Positions 51,250-61,360 of a stretch of 64,000 nt of DNA are shown here, in pieces (within the stretch, counting starts at the first letter, position 1; each line of letters starts with the position of its first letter). The DNA is from Brevundimonas naejangsanensis (GTDB lineage: Bacteria; Pseudomonadota; Alphaproteobacteria; Caulobacterales; Caulobacteraceae). Location of the stretch: NCBI RefSeq assembly GCF_000635915.2, contig NZ_CP015614.1, forward strand, positions 2,029,501 through 2,093,500. The letters are read 5' to 3'. The notes below the pieces were generated by a model. It was not told the origin of the DNA. It did not search any database and saw only the letters and a program-made list of their open reading frames with translations. The position numbers and the translations under genes are program-made.

Positions 51250-51693
51250 ATGCCCAAGCTGATCTTCATCAACCTGCCCGTCGCCGACCTGGCGCGCTCC
51301 GTCGCCTTCTATGAGGCGGTGGGGGCGAAGAAGAACCCGATGTTCTCGGACGAGACGGCGGCCTGCATGGTCTTTTCCGACACCATCCACGCCATGCTGC
51401 TGACGCATGAGAAGTGGGCCACCTTCACCGACCGCGCCATCCCCGACGCCCACAAGACGGCCCAGGTGCTGCTCTGCCTGTCCGAGGACAGCCGCGAGGC
51501 CGTCGACGCCGTCGTTGATCGCGCAGCCAAGGCCGGCGGCCAGGCCGACCCCAGCGCCAAACAGGACTACGGCTTCATGTACGGCCGCAGCTACGCCGAC
51601 CCCGACGGCCACATCTGGGAGATCATGTGGATGGACCCGGAAGCCGCCGCGCAAGGTCCGGAAGGCTTCGCCGCTCAGGTCGGCGGGGGCTGA
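51250..51693 (+). CDS. VOC (glyoxalase/bleomycin-resistance) family protein
   Basis: This is a 147-residue vicinal oxygen chelate fold protein, with KLIFINLPVADLARSVAFYE at the N-terminus and YGRSYADPDGHIWEIMWMDP at the end. The metal-binding His/Glu pattern of the second module is present (GHIWEI). Substrate is unknown. GGGAGG lies upstream of the ATG. It is first in a plus-strand cluster divergent from the HxlR regulator. Confidence 0.85.
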   Translation: MPKLIFINLPVADLARSVAFYEAVGAKKNPMFSDETAACMVFSDTIHAMLLTHEKWATFTDRAIPDAHKTAQVLLCLSEDSREAVDAVVDRAAKAGGQADPSAKQDYGFMYGRSYADPDGHIWEIMWMDPEAAAQGPEGFAAQVGGG

Positions 51694-51696
51694 GCC

Positions 51697-52173
51697 GTGA
51701 GCGGCCTCTACGAACTCGCCGTCAGCCGCTTCATCAAGGCCCCGCCAGAGAGGGTGTGGCGCGCCTGGACCCGGCACGGGACCGAATGGTTCACGCCTCG
51801 CCCGTGGCGCACGGTGTCGGTCGACCATGACTTGCGCCCCGGCGGCCGCGCCGATGTCGTCATGGAGTCGCCCGAGGGCGAGCGGCATGAGTATCGCGGC
51901 GTGGTGCTGCAGGTGGAGACGGGCCGCCGCCTGGTGACGACCAGCGCCTTCACCGAGGGCTGGATTCCGCAGCCCGGCGACATGAACTTCGTCCGCATCG
52001 ACACGTTCGAGCCCGAGGGCGACGGCACGCGCTACACCGCCCGCGCCCGCCACTGGAGCGAGCAAGCCATGCTGACCCACCGCGACATGGGTTTCGAGAC
52101 CGGGTGGGGCGCCGCCGCCGACCAACTGGCTCAGGTCGCCGAAAACCTCACCCCGCAGGAGAGCGCGTCATGA
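51697..52173 (+). CDS. SRPBCC/AHSA1-family protein
   Basis: This is a 158-residue START-like protein with YELAVSRFIKAPPERVWRAW, DHDLRPGGRADVVMESPEGE and the C-terminal helix MGFETGWGAAADQLAQVAEN. The start is GTG, 3 bp after the preceding stop, and its end overlaps the next ATG by 4 bp. Such AHSA1-like proteins commonly accompany VOC and DUF1428 genes; no substrate is known. Confidence 0.85.
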   Translation: MSGLYELAVSRFIKAPPERVWRAWTRHGTEWFTPRPWRTVSVDHDLRPGGRADVVMESPEGERHEYRGVVLQVETGRRLVTTSAFTEGWIPQPGDMNFVRIDTFEPEGDGTRYTARARHWSEQAMLTHRDMGFETGWGAAADQLAQVAENLTPQESAS

Positions 52174-52664
52174 ACGACAAGATCATTCCCTGTATCTGGT
52201 ACGATCTCGGCCAGGCGAAGAAGGCGGCCGAGTTCTACGTCTCGCTCGGCCTGCCCGACAGCCGCATCGACCGCGTCGTCGCCAGCCCGGCTGACAATCC
52301 CTCCAATCCTGAAGGCGCCGAACTGGTGGTCGAGTTCACCCTGGCCGACAGGCGCTACATGGGGCTGAACGGCGGCCCGATCTTCCCCCAGACCGAGGCC
52401 GTGTCTTTCATGATCATGACCGATGATCAGGCCGAGACCGACCGCCTGTGGGACGCCATCGTCGGCAACGGCGGGGCCGAAAGCGCCTGCGGCTGGTGCA
52501 AGGACCGCTGGGGCGTGAACTGGCAGATCACGCCGCGTCGCCTGATGGCCTTCTACGACGATCCCAACCCCGCCCGCGCCAAGGCCGCCTTCGAGGCGAT
52601 GATGACCATGCACAAGATCGACATCGCCGCCCTGGACGCCGCCGCAGACGCGGCTTCTTCCTAG
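52170..52664 (+). CDS. PhnB-like VOC family protein
   Basis: This is a 164-residue member of the PhnB/3-demethylubiquinone methyltransferase-like VOC branch. It has KIIPCIWYDLGQAKKAAEFY, FTLADRRYMGLNGGPIFPQT, SFMIMTDDQAETDRLWDAIV and the C-terminal CGWCKDRWGVNWQITPRRLM. The ATG overlaps the preceding stop (ATGA). Its TAG stop lies at the first bases of a 50-bp tandem hairpin repeat. Confidence 0.87.
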   Translation: MNDKIIPCIWYDLGQAKKAAEFYVSLGLPDSRIDRVVASPADNPSNPEGAELVVEFTLADRRYMGLNGGPIFPQTEAVSFMIMTDDQAETDRLWDAIVGNGGAESACGWCKDRWGVNWQITPRRLMAFYDDPNPARAKAAFEAMMTMHKIDIAALDAAADAASS

Positions 52665-52762
52665 TGGGCCGCGGTCAGAAGGCTCCGCCTTCTCGACCCG
52701 ACGCGGCCTGTTCTAGTGGGCCGCGGTCAGAAGGCTCCGCCTTCTCGACCCGACGCGGCCTG
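52661..52762 (+). repeat. Two identical 50-bp hairpin repeats in tandem
   Basis: Copies at 52661-52710 and 52713-52762 are identical over 50 bp, separated by 2 bp. Each can fold into an extended stem: GGCCGCG pairs with CGCGGCC, GGTC with GACC, and AGAAGG with CCTTCT around a CTCCG loop. The first copy contains the stop codon of the upstream VOC gene. No T-run follows. Confidence 0.92.
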
Positions 52763-52864
52763 AATGATCAGTTGCTTCCCGCCACGACACGACCGCCCCG
52801 CCCCTCAAGCAGCGAGCCGCCGCGCGGCGAGCGATAGGGGCCAACCTCCGAAGGAGAAACCAAG

Positions 52865-53218
52865 ATGACCTACATCACCGGCTTCCTGACCCCCGTGAAG
52901 GTCGAGAACAAGGACCGCTACATCGAGTCCGCCCGCGTCGCCTGGCCGCTGTTCAAGGGCTACGGCGCTCTGGCCCATGTCGAGAACTGGGGCGTAGACG
53001 TGCCCGACGGCAAGGTCACCAGCTTCCCCATGTCGGTGAAGCTGGAGGACGGCGAGGTCGTCGTCTTCTCCTGGCTGATCTGGCCCGACAAGAAGACCGC
53101 CGACGACGCCTGGGCCAAGATGCAGGACGACCCCGCCATGGCGAATATGGACATGCCCTTCGACGGCAAGCGCATGATGTGGGGCGGCTTCGAGACCATC
53201 TTCGACGAGAAGCAGTAA
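52865..53218 (+). CDS. DUF1428-family protein
   Basis: This is a 117-residue dimeric alpha/beta-barrel type protein (DUF1428) with MTYITGFLTPVKVENKDRYI, VENWGVDVPDGKVTSFPMSV, VVVFSWLIWPDKKTADDAWA and the C-terminal FDGKRMMWGGFETIFDE. Function is unknown for the family. AAGGAG lies upstream of the ATG. A 200-bp gap with the tandem hairpin repeats separates it from the VOC gene, so it may be expressed separately. Confidence 0.88.
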   Translation: MTYITGFLTPVKVENKDRYIESARVAWPLFKGYGALAHVENWGVDVPDGKVTSFPMSVKLEDGEVVVFSWLIWPDKKTADDAWAKMQDDPAMANMDMPFDGKRMMWGGFETIFDEKQ

Positions 53219-53227
53219 AGCGGCGCT

Positions 53228-53376
53228 CTCCTCCCCACATCGTGGGGAGGAGGACCACGACCCGAAGGGCGGCGCGGAGCTGCCAAGTGGTGGAGGGGCT
53301 TGCGACAGCGGAAGCCATCGGCCCCTCCGTCTCGACGGCTACGCCGCCGATCCACCTCCCCATTTCATGGGGAGGA
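53228..53376. repeat. Paired palindromic element U7 downstream of the DUF1428 gene
   Basis: The left arm begins with a perfect 11-bp stem, CTCCTCCCCAC (53228-53238) with GTGGGGAGGAG (53242-53252), and ends TGGTGGAGGGGCTTG. The right arm (53320-53376) has CCTCCCC (53355-53361) / GGGGAGG (53369-53375) and a GCCCCTCCG motif. The subtype matches the unit at 47630. Confidence 0.9.
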
Positions 53377-53381
53377 GAAAC

Positions 53382-53410
53382 AAAAAAGGGCGGCTCCGAC
53401 GGAGCCGCCC
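53382..53410 (-). terminator. Intrinsic terminator of rpoD
   Basis: GGGCGGCTCC (53388-53397) pairs perfectly with GGAGCCGCCC (53401-53410). On the minus strand the stem is followed by TTTTTT (53382-53387), 20-50 bp after the rpoD stop. The plus strand has TTTT after the stem, so it may be bidirectional. Confidence 0.9.
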
Positions 53411-53431
53411 TTTTGATCTTCATCGTCTCGT

Positions 53432-55354
<1,923 letters not shown>

Positions 55355-55429
55355 TCAGTCTGTCTCCACGGCCGACGGGGGGTGATCAGGCCCCTGCGGC
55401 GAAAATACAACGCCCGACAACTTCGTTCA

Positions 55430-57304
55430 CTACGAAGAAGCCGAGTCTTCCCAAATCGTTCCGGTCTTGATGGCCCGTCGCAACGCATCGCGCTCGGCCT
55501 TCACCAGAGCGAAAGCCGAGGTGTCGAAAGCCTTGTGGGCCTCCGACTTTGCCGAAGCGAGCGCCTCGTCCAACGCCGCTGCGCGGGTCAGAGCGTCGAA
55601 CGCCTGCGACCACCGGGTCCTCGCCTCGCCGAGGGGCTTGTCTGTAGCCAGGAATGGCGCGCCGGACTTCGCCGCCGCCTTCTCGACCTCGCGCAACATG
55701 GCGTCATGACCCGATTGGGCCAGATGGCGGCGCAGGGCGGCGGAGTCAAGGGTCCGGCCCGAGAAACGCAGACGCACCATCTCCTGCGCCAGCCCGTCCA
55801 ACGCCGGATCGCCGAAGCCGTAGCGGGCCACCGCCTCCATGTGGTCGTCCAGCCGCTCCGGGTCGTCCAGCGCCCCGTGGGCCAGAGCCGCCGCGATCGG
55901 CTCTATGGAGCGGAACAGGGCCTGCATGGCCTGGGCGCCCTCCGCCGTCTGCCCCTGCAGCGGCGGCGGGCCGCGCCAGCGCCCGCCCGGCCCCGGTCGA
56001 CCGCCCTGCGGCTGCGGGCGCGGCTGGCGCGGAAACAGGGCGTCGAAACGGTCGAACAAGTCGCGGCGATATTGCTCCGCCAGATCCTTGTCCTGCACAG
56101 CATTGGCCGCCTGTCGCAGCCGCCCCTTCAGCCCCGCCTTGCGCTCGGGCGTATCCAGCGGTTCAGCCTCGACTTCGCGGCGAAACAGCACCTCGGCGAA
56201 GGACCGCGTGGACGCCATGGCCTGACGCAAGGCCGGCGCCCCCTTGTCCCTCAGGATATCATCCGGATCCTGCCCGCCCTCCAGCAGAGCGAAGCGGAAG
56301 GACTTGCCAGACTTCAGCAGCGGCAGGGCCCGCTCGATCGAGCGATAGGCGGCGCGCAGGCCCGCCGCGTCGCCGTCAAAGCTCAGCACCGGCTCGGACG
56401 ACACGCGCCAAAGCACCGCCATCTGCTCTTCGGTCAGGGCCGTGCCCATCGGCGACACAGCCGGCAGCCCCGCCCGGTGACAGGCGATGACGTCCATATA
56501 GCCCTCGACGACGATGATCCCCTGCTCGCCCCGGCTCTCGGCCCCCATGATCCGCCGCGCCTCGGGCAAGCCGTAGAGGGTCGCCCCCTTGTGAAACAGC
56601 GACGTCTCCGGCCCGTTCAGATATTTGGCCCGGTCGTCGGGGTTCATCGCCCGGCCGCCGAAGCTGACGATGCGCCCGCGCGCGTCCAGGATCGGGAAAA
56701 TCAGCCGGTCGCGGAATCGGTCGTAGGGCTGCCCCCCGCCCTCGGGTGCGATCAGCAGCCCGGCCTCGACCAGATCGCCCGGCCGCGCCCCGCGCTGGAC
56801 CAATGCCTGTTTCAGCCCCTCGCGGTCGTTGGGCGCATAGCCCAGGCCGAAGCGCTCCCACTGGTCCTCGGGCAGGCCGCGCTTTTCCAGATACTCGCGC
56901 GCCGCCTTGCCGACGTTGCGGCGCAGATTGGCGGCGAACCACTTCTGGGCCAGGTCCATCCAGTCGGCGAGGCCCTGACGCTTCTGTTCGCGCTCGGCGG
57001 CGTGGGGGTCTTCGGCAGGAAGCTGCATCCCGGCCTCGCCCGCCAGTCGGCTGACCGCCTCGACGAAGCTGAGCCGCTCCGTCTCCTGCAGAAAGGTGAT
57101 GACGTCGCCGTGCTTGCCAGAGCTGAAGTCGTGGAAGAAGCCCTTGTCGTCATTGACGAAGAAGCTCGGCGACTTCTCCTTCGAGAAGGGGCTCAGGCCG
57201 ACGAACTCGCGTCCCTGACGCTTGAGCTTCACCGTCCGCCCGATGATGTCGGACGGCCGAAGGCGGGCCTTCAGCTCTTCAATGAACCGCTCGTCAAATC
57301 GCAC
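55430..57304 (-). CDS. dnaG: DNA primase DnaG lacking N-terminal zinc ligands
   Basis: This is the 624-residue replication primase. The catalytic core is intact (ARYLNGPET-like RAKYLNGPETSLF, TOPRIM EGYMDVIACHRAG and SFDGDAAGLRAAYRS), as is the C-terminal helicase-interacting region. The N-terminal zinc-ribbon equivalent reads LSPFSKEKSPSF and FFHDFSSGKHG. Ser38, Ser41, Asp59 and Ser62 stand where the Cys, His, Cys and Cys zinc ligands occur in E. coli-type primases. A Pro/Gly-rich linker (about 420-450) precedes the C-terminal domain. It lies upstream of rpoD. Confidence 0.95.
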   Translation of the reverse strand: MRFDERFIEELKARLRPSDIIGRTVKLKRQGREFVGLSPFSKEKSPSFFVNDDKGFFHDFSSGKHGDVITFLQETERLSFVEAVSRLAGEAGMQLPAEDPHAAEREQKRQGLADWMDLAQKWFAANLRRNVGKAAREYLEKRGLPEDQWERFGLGYAPNDREGLKQALVQRGARPGDLVEAGLLIAPEGGGQPYDRFRDRLIFPILDARGRIVSFGGRAMNPDDRAKYLNGPETSLFHKGATLYGLPEARRIMGAESRGEQGIIVVEGYMDVIACHRAGLPAVSPMGTALTEEQMAVLWRVSSEPVLSFDGDAAGLRAAYRSIERALPLLKSGKSFRFALLEGGQDPDDILRDKGAPALRQAMASTRSFAEVLFRREVEAEPLDTPERKAGLKGRLRQAANAVQDKDLAEQYRRDLFDRFDALFPRQPRPQPQGGRPGPGGRWRGPPPLQGQTAEGAQAMQALFRSIEPIAAALAHGALDDPERLDDHMEAVARYGFGDPALDGLAQEMVRLRFSGRTLDSAALRRHLAQSGHDAMLREVEKAAAKSGAPFLATDKPLGEARTRWSQAFDALTRAAALDEALASAKSEAHKAFDTSAFALVKAERDALRRAIKTGTIWEDSASS

Positions 57305-57476
57305 CTTGGACCTATGCCGTCCGATGGCGGGCGAAAGCCAGCCCCCGCCGCTGCGCCGACCGGACGGCCCCCGAGCAAAACCTCGCCTGGGGATAAGTGC
57401 GGGGACAACCGCTGACTTCCTTCGGGCGAGCGTCTGGGCTTTAACTCATTCAAGCCTCGCCGGAGCCTTTGCGACC

Positions 57477-58688
57477 ATGCGCCGTCTTCGTCTTCTGATC
57501 CTGATGCTCTCGCCGGCGGTTCTGCTGACGCTCGGCGCCTGCCAGACGATCCCGCGCCCGGCCTTCGACGCCGCCGATCTGGCCGCCGCCAGCCCGCCGT
57601 GGCGCTACGACTTCCTGACGGCAGAGGCGCGCGACCGCTTCGTGCGCGAGACGGTCAGGGCCCAGAACGCAGCGACGGACGGGACGTTCGACATCCTGGC
57701 CCTGTCAGGCGGCGGAGCCAACGGCGCCTATGGCGCTGGCGTCATGGTCGGCTGGAGCCAGGCCGGCGACCGGCCCCAGTTCGAGGTGGTGACCGGGGTC
57801 TCCACCGGCGCCCTGATCGCCCCCTTCGTCTTCGCCGGCCCTCGGTTCGACGCGGCGCTGGAGCACGCCTACACCAGCGGACAGACGGACGACCTGCTGA
57901 AATCGCGCGGCCTGTTGGCCCTGACGTTGCCGGGCGTGTTCAAGCCCGAGCCTCTGACCAATCTGGTGCTGAACAACATCTCGCCCGAGCTGTTGACCGC
58001 CATCGCCGAGGAGCATCGCAAGGGCCGTCGCCTCTACGTCTCGACCACCAGCCTGGACACCCAGACCCAGGTCGTCTGGGACATGGGCGCCATCGCCCAG
58101 CAAAACGACGAGGCCTCGCGTCTGCTGTTCGTCAATGTGCTGATCGCCTCGGCCAGCATCCCCGGCGCCTTTCCGCCCGTGCTGTTGAATGTCGAGCATC
58201 AGGGGCGCCGCATTCAGGAGTTGCACGTGGACGGCGGCACGGTGTCCAGCTTCCTGGTGGTGCCCCAGGCCCTGCTGCTGGACGCGCCGAACGTCCGCCC
58301 GCTGGACGACGCTCGCATCTGGATCGTGGTCAACGGCAAGTGGGACCCGCGCTTCGAGGTCTCGCGCATCTCGGCCATCAGCATCGCCGCCCGCAGCTTC
58401 GACACCATGATGAAGGCCTTGCAACGCTCGGATCTGACGGCCATCACCCAGTTCGCGCGCCGCTATGATCTGACGCTGGCGGTCGCCGCCATCCCTGACC
58501 ACGCCGAGGCCAACACCCTGGATTTCACACAGGCTCATATGACCGCGCTGTTCCAGACGGGCGAGGCGGAAGCCCTGGCCGGCCGCGCCTTCGACCGGCG
58601 CGTCGACCCGTCCGAACCGCACCCTACAGGCCGTCGATCCGGCGAGCAGGCGCCGGCCACGGTGGTCCTTGCTCCGCCGAGACATTAG
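57477..58688 (+). CDS. Patatin-like phospholipase lipoprotein
   Basis: This is a 403-residue lipoprotein. The lipobox LGAC places the lipidated Cys at residue 22. The patatin domain has the oxyanion motif LSGGGANGAYGAG, the nucleophile elbow GVSTG (Ser109) and the catalytic Asp252 in DGG. This Ser-Asp dyad is typical of bacterial patatins with lipid acyl hydrolase activity. I start at MRRLRLLILMLSPAVLL; the long open frame upstream is antisense to dnaG and not conserved. It is divergent from dnaG. Confidence 0.9.
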   Translation: MRRLRLLILMLSPAVLLTLGACQTIPRPAFDAADLAAASPPWRYDFLTAEARDRFVRETVRAQNAATDGTFDILALSGGGANGAYGAGVMVGWSQAGDRPQFEVVTGVSTGALIAPFVFAGPRFDAALEHAYTSGQTDDLLKSRGLLALTLPGVFKPEPLTNLVLNNISPELLTAIAEEHRKGRRLYVSTTSLDTQTQVVWDMGAIAQQNDEASRLLFVNVLIASASIPGAFPPVLLNVEHQGRRIQELHVDGGTVSSFLVVPQALLLDAPNVRPLDDARIWIVVNGKWDPRFEVSRISAISIAARSFDTMMKALQRSDLTAITQFARRYDLTLAVAAIPDHAEANTLDFTQAHMTALFQTGEAEALAGRAFDRRVDPSEPHPTGRRSGEQAPATVVLAPPRH

Positions 58689-58767
58689 GACTTCATTAAT
58701 CATATTGACCGCAATGCGACCACAACCATCTGATTACGAACAATATTTCTCGTATAACAGCGGAACT

Positions 58768-58815
58768 ATCCACAGCATCTGTGGATTCTTCTAACGTCTC
58801 CGAGAAACGGAGACG
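58768..58815 (+). promoter_or_regulatory. Two palindromes upstream of a small ORF
   Basis: ATCCACAG (58768-58775) is mirrored by CTGTGGAT (58779-58786) around CAT; each half resembles a DnaA-box core. Ten bases later CGTCTCCG (58795-58802) pairs with CGGAGACG (58808-58815) around AGAAA. The flanking region is AT-rich. It may be the control region of the ORF at 58875; function is unknown. Confidence 0.5.
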
Positions 58816-58874
58816 CTTGCCGGACGGCCCCGTCGCGGACCGCGACCACCGCCGTTTTCAGATGGGTATTCTCC

Positions 58875-59138
58875 ATGTTCATCGCCATCGCCCGCCCGGC
58901 GGTGGAGCCCCAAGGCCCCGACGCCGTCGCCGTCCCCGGCTCTCCCGCTGTTCCCCTGCTCAACCCGCGCGCGCTACACGCCCGCCTGCTGGCCAACGCC
59001 GCCCTGCGCCGTCAGCGCGGCTTGCTCAGGCGTCAGGAGAACCGCAGCGAGGACGCCGACTACTGGCTGCATGCGGCCTGCGTCGCCGTCAGCAAGGCCG
59101 CCGCCCTGCGTCGCGCCGAACCGGCCTTCCTGCCCTAG
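58875..59138 (+). CDS. Small hypothetical protein
   Basis: This 87-residue protein has an N-terminal Pro-rich half and a helical, Arg/Ala-rich C-terminal half (HARLLANAALRRQRGLLRRQ, then ENRSEDADYWLHAACVAVSK). It has no signal peptide and no recognised family. The ribosome binding site is weak. GC-rich third positions fit the genome. It ends 6 bp before the convergent glycosyltransferase-like gene. An AT-rich, palindrome-bearing leader precedes it. Confidence 0.55.
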   Translation: MFIAIARPAVEPQGPDAVAVPGSPAVPLLNPRALHARLLANAALRRQRGLLRRQENRSEDADYWLHAACVAVSKAAALRRAEPAFLP

Positions 59139-59144
59139 GACGCC

Positions 59145-60113
59145 TCAGCGCAGCTCCGGCAGGCGTCGCGCGACGGAATCTCTGAGCTTGCGCCCCCGCT
59201 CGGACAGGCTCTTGCCCCGACGTCGCTCGCGCGCCTCGAAACCCTGCCCCCAGCGCTCGTGCATGGCGGCCATCAGCGCCGGGTGGCGATCATACTGGTG
59301 CACGATTGGACTGACCCCGCCGTCCGGGTTCACGATCCGGCCCGTCCCGTCCAGCGACAGCGCGTCGCCGGGCGTCAGGCCGACGGTGGCGATGCGGCCG
59401 TAGTTGGGCCGCGTCTCTCCCTCGATCAGGCCCAGGTGCAGAGCGATGTTGCACGCCGCCTGATCCGCTCCGAAGGCGCCGCCGATCTCCGACCGGGGGA
59501 TGGCCGCCAGCATCAACAAGGTGCGGCAAAAACGGATCATGCACGCGCGCGGCCCCACGACAGTGCCGACACAGACGCATGGCTTGTCCGCCAAAGCGCG
59601 CGCCACGGCCTCGCCACCGACGCCGCGCAGATATTTCATGTTGAAGGCATGCCCCTTCAGCCCGCCGTCATACTCGACGAAGAACTCGAGCTTCTGGGGC
59701 GGCGGATCGAACGGCGGCGCCTGAAAGACCACGTCGCGCACGTCCGTCAGCAACACCTGGCGCGCCCAGGGCCGCTCGCTCATCAGGGCGTCGAAGGCGG
59801 CGAAGCGCTGCATTACGGGATGCGGACGCCAGACGCCGTTGCAGGCCGAAGGCGGCGGCGCAGACTCCACGCCATGCTGCGCCAGAAAGTCCAGAAGCGC
59901 CGGCTCCTGATCCGTCACCAGCACGACGGGCCCGGCGTAGACCGCCCGCAAGGAACGCACAAAGACCGCCACATCGGCCGCTTCATAGCCGGTGGCGTAG
60001 CCCAGGATCAGATCATGCTCAGCCGCCGCAAAGGTCGGAGAGGCCCCCCTCTCGCCCGCGATCGCGGCGGTTACCCAGCCCAGATAGGCCGACTTCGCCG
60101 CCGGTGAAGCCAT
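59145..60113 (-). CDS. Putative glycosyltransferase-like protein
   Basis: This 322-residue soluble protein has a Rossmann-like N-terminal part (LILGYATGYEAADVAVFVRS, then GPVVLVTDQEPALLDFLAQ) and the motif VLLTDVRDVVFQAPPF. The motif recalls the metal-binding region of GT-A type glycosyltransferases. GGAFGADQAACNIALHLGL and HPALMAAMHERWG follow. The specific family is uncertain. Its ATG directly abuts the carA stop (TAAATG), so it is translated from the carA transcript. The tail is basic (RRRGKSLSERGRKL). Confidence 0.6.
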   Translation of the reverse strand: MASPAAKSAYLGWVTAAIAGERGASPTFAAAEHDLILGYATGYEAADVAVFVRSLRAVYAGPVVLVTDQEPALLDFLAQHGVESAPPPSACNGVWRPHPVMQRFAAFDALMSERPWARQVLLTDVRDVVFQAPPFDPPPQKLEFFVEYDGGLKGHAFNMKYLRGVGGEAVARALADKPCVCVGTVVGPRACMIRFCRTLLMLAAIPRSEIGGAFGADQAACNIALHLGLIEGETRPNYGRIATVGLTPGDALSLDGTGRIVNPDGGVSPIVHQYDRHPALMAAMHERWGQGFEARERRRGKSLSERGRKLRDSVARRLPELR

Positions 60114-61274
60114 TTACGCCCTCATGGAATCCACGAAACGCTTGAACAGATAGAGGCTGTCGGTCGGACCCGACGAGGCCTCCGGGTGATGCTGCACGCT
60201 GAACACCGGACGGTCCTTCATCGCGATGCCGCAGTTTGTGCCATCGAAAAGCGACACATGTGTTTCAACCACCGCCTCGGGCAGGCTGGCGCCGTCGACC
60301 GAGAACTCGTGGTTCATCGACACGATCTCGACCTTGCCCGTGGTCAGGTCCTTGACCGGGTGGTTGGCGCCGTGATGGCCCTGTTCCATCTTCAGCGTCT
60401 TGGCGCCGAGCGCGATGGCCAGCATCTGGTGGCCCAGGCAGATGCCCATCAAGGGCTTGCCGCTATCCAGCAGCTTCTTGATCTCGGGCACTGCGTATTC
60501 GCCGGTCGCGGCCGGATCGCCCGGACCGTTCGACAGGACCACGCCGTCAGGATTGCGGGCCAGGATGTCCTCGGCCGTGGTCGAGGCGGGGACCACGGTG
60601 ATCTTCACCCCGGTCGAGGCCAGGGCGCGCAGGATGTTGCGCTTGACGCCATAGTCGACGACGACCACCGACTTGTCGCCGGCCTCAGGCTTGGCGTAGC
60701 CGGTCGGCCATTCCCAGGCGCCCTCGGTCCATTCGAAGGCCTGGGTCGTCGAGGCGTCCTTGGCCAGGTCCAGGCCGACCAGGCCCTTCCAGTCGCGAGC
60801 CTGGGCCGTCAGGGCCTCCAGGTCGAACCGGCCTTCCGGGTCGTGGGCGATGACGGCGTGCGGGGCGCCCTTCTCGCGGATCAGCTGGGTCAGGGCGCGG
60901 GTGTCCACGCCGGCCAGACCAATGACGCCGCGCGACGCCATCCAGCCATCCAGGCTTCCAGTGGCGCGCCAGTTGGCCGGCTCAGTCGGCACGTCGCGCA
61001 GGATGACGCCGCGCGCGGCGCGCTCAGGCGCCTCGCCGATCTGCTCGACGTCTTCCAGGTTCACGCCGACGTTGCCGATGTGCGGAAAGGTGAAGGCCAG
61101 GATCTGGCTCATGTACGAAGGATCGGTCAGGATTTCCTGATAGCCCGACATGGCGGTGTTGAAGACGACTTCACCCACGGCCGATCCGGTCGCCCCGACG
61201 CCGATTCCCGACAGCACCGTTCCGTCTGCGAGCACGAGGACGCCGGTGGCGCCGGACAGGATTTGAGTCGTCAT
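60114..61274 (-). CDS. carA: Carbamoyl-phosphate synthase small subunit
   Basis: CarA is the glutaminase that feeds ammonia to CarB for arginine and pyrimidine synthesis. The 386-residue protein has the N-terminal CPSase domain (LVLADGTVLSGIGVGATGSA, MSGYQEILTDPSYMSQI) and a class I glutamine amidotransferase domain. Catalytic Cys279 lies in GICLGHQML, and the His-Glu pair in FSVQHHPEASSGPTDS. No carB lies next to it in this window. Confidence 0.96.
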   Translation of the reverse strand: MTTQILSGATGVLVLADGTVLSGIGVGATGSAVGEVVFNTAMSGYQEILTDPSYMSQILAFTFPHIGNVGVNLEDVEQIGEAPERAARGVILRDVPTEPANWRATGSLDGWMASRGVIGLAGVDTRALTQLIREKGAPHAVIAHDPEGRFDLEALTAQARDWKGLVGLDLAKDASTTQAFEWTEGAWEWPTGYAKPEAGDKSVVVVDYGVKRNILRALASTGVKITVVPASTTAEDILARNPDGVVLSNGPGDPAATGEYAVPEIKKLLDSGKPLMGICLGHQMLAIALGAKTLKMEQGHHGANHPVKDLTTGKVEIVSMNHEFSVDGASLPEAVVETHVSLFDGTNCGIAMKDRPVFSVQHHPEASSGPTDSLYLFKRFVDSMRA

Positions 61275-61360
61275 GGCGCAGGGCTCCTAGCAGTGAATAC
61301 GGGCGGACAAACGGCGGGGTCGCTAAAGAGATGAAAGGGCCGTGTCAACACGGCCTGCGA

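Noticed and set aside
57222..57476. An 85-residue N-terminal extension of the patatin lipoprotein
   Set aside because: It lies antisense to dnaG and would bury the lipoprotein signal peptide that starts at 57477.
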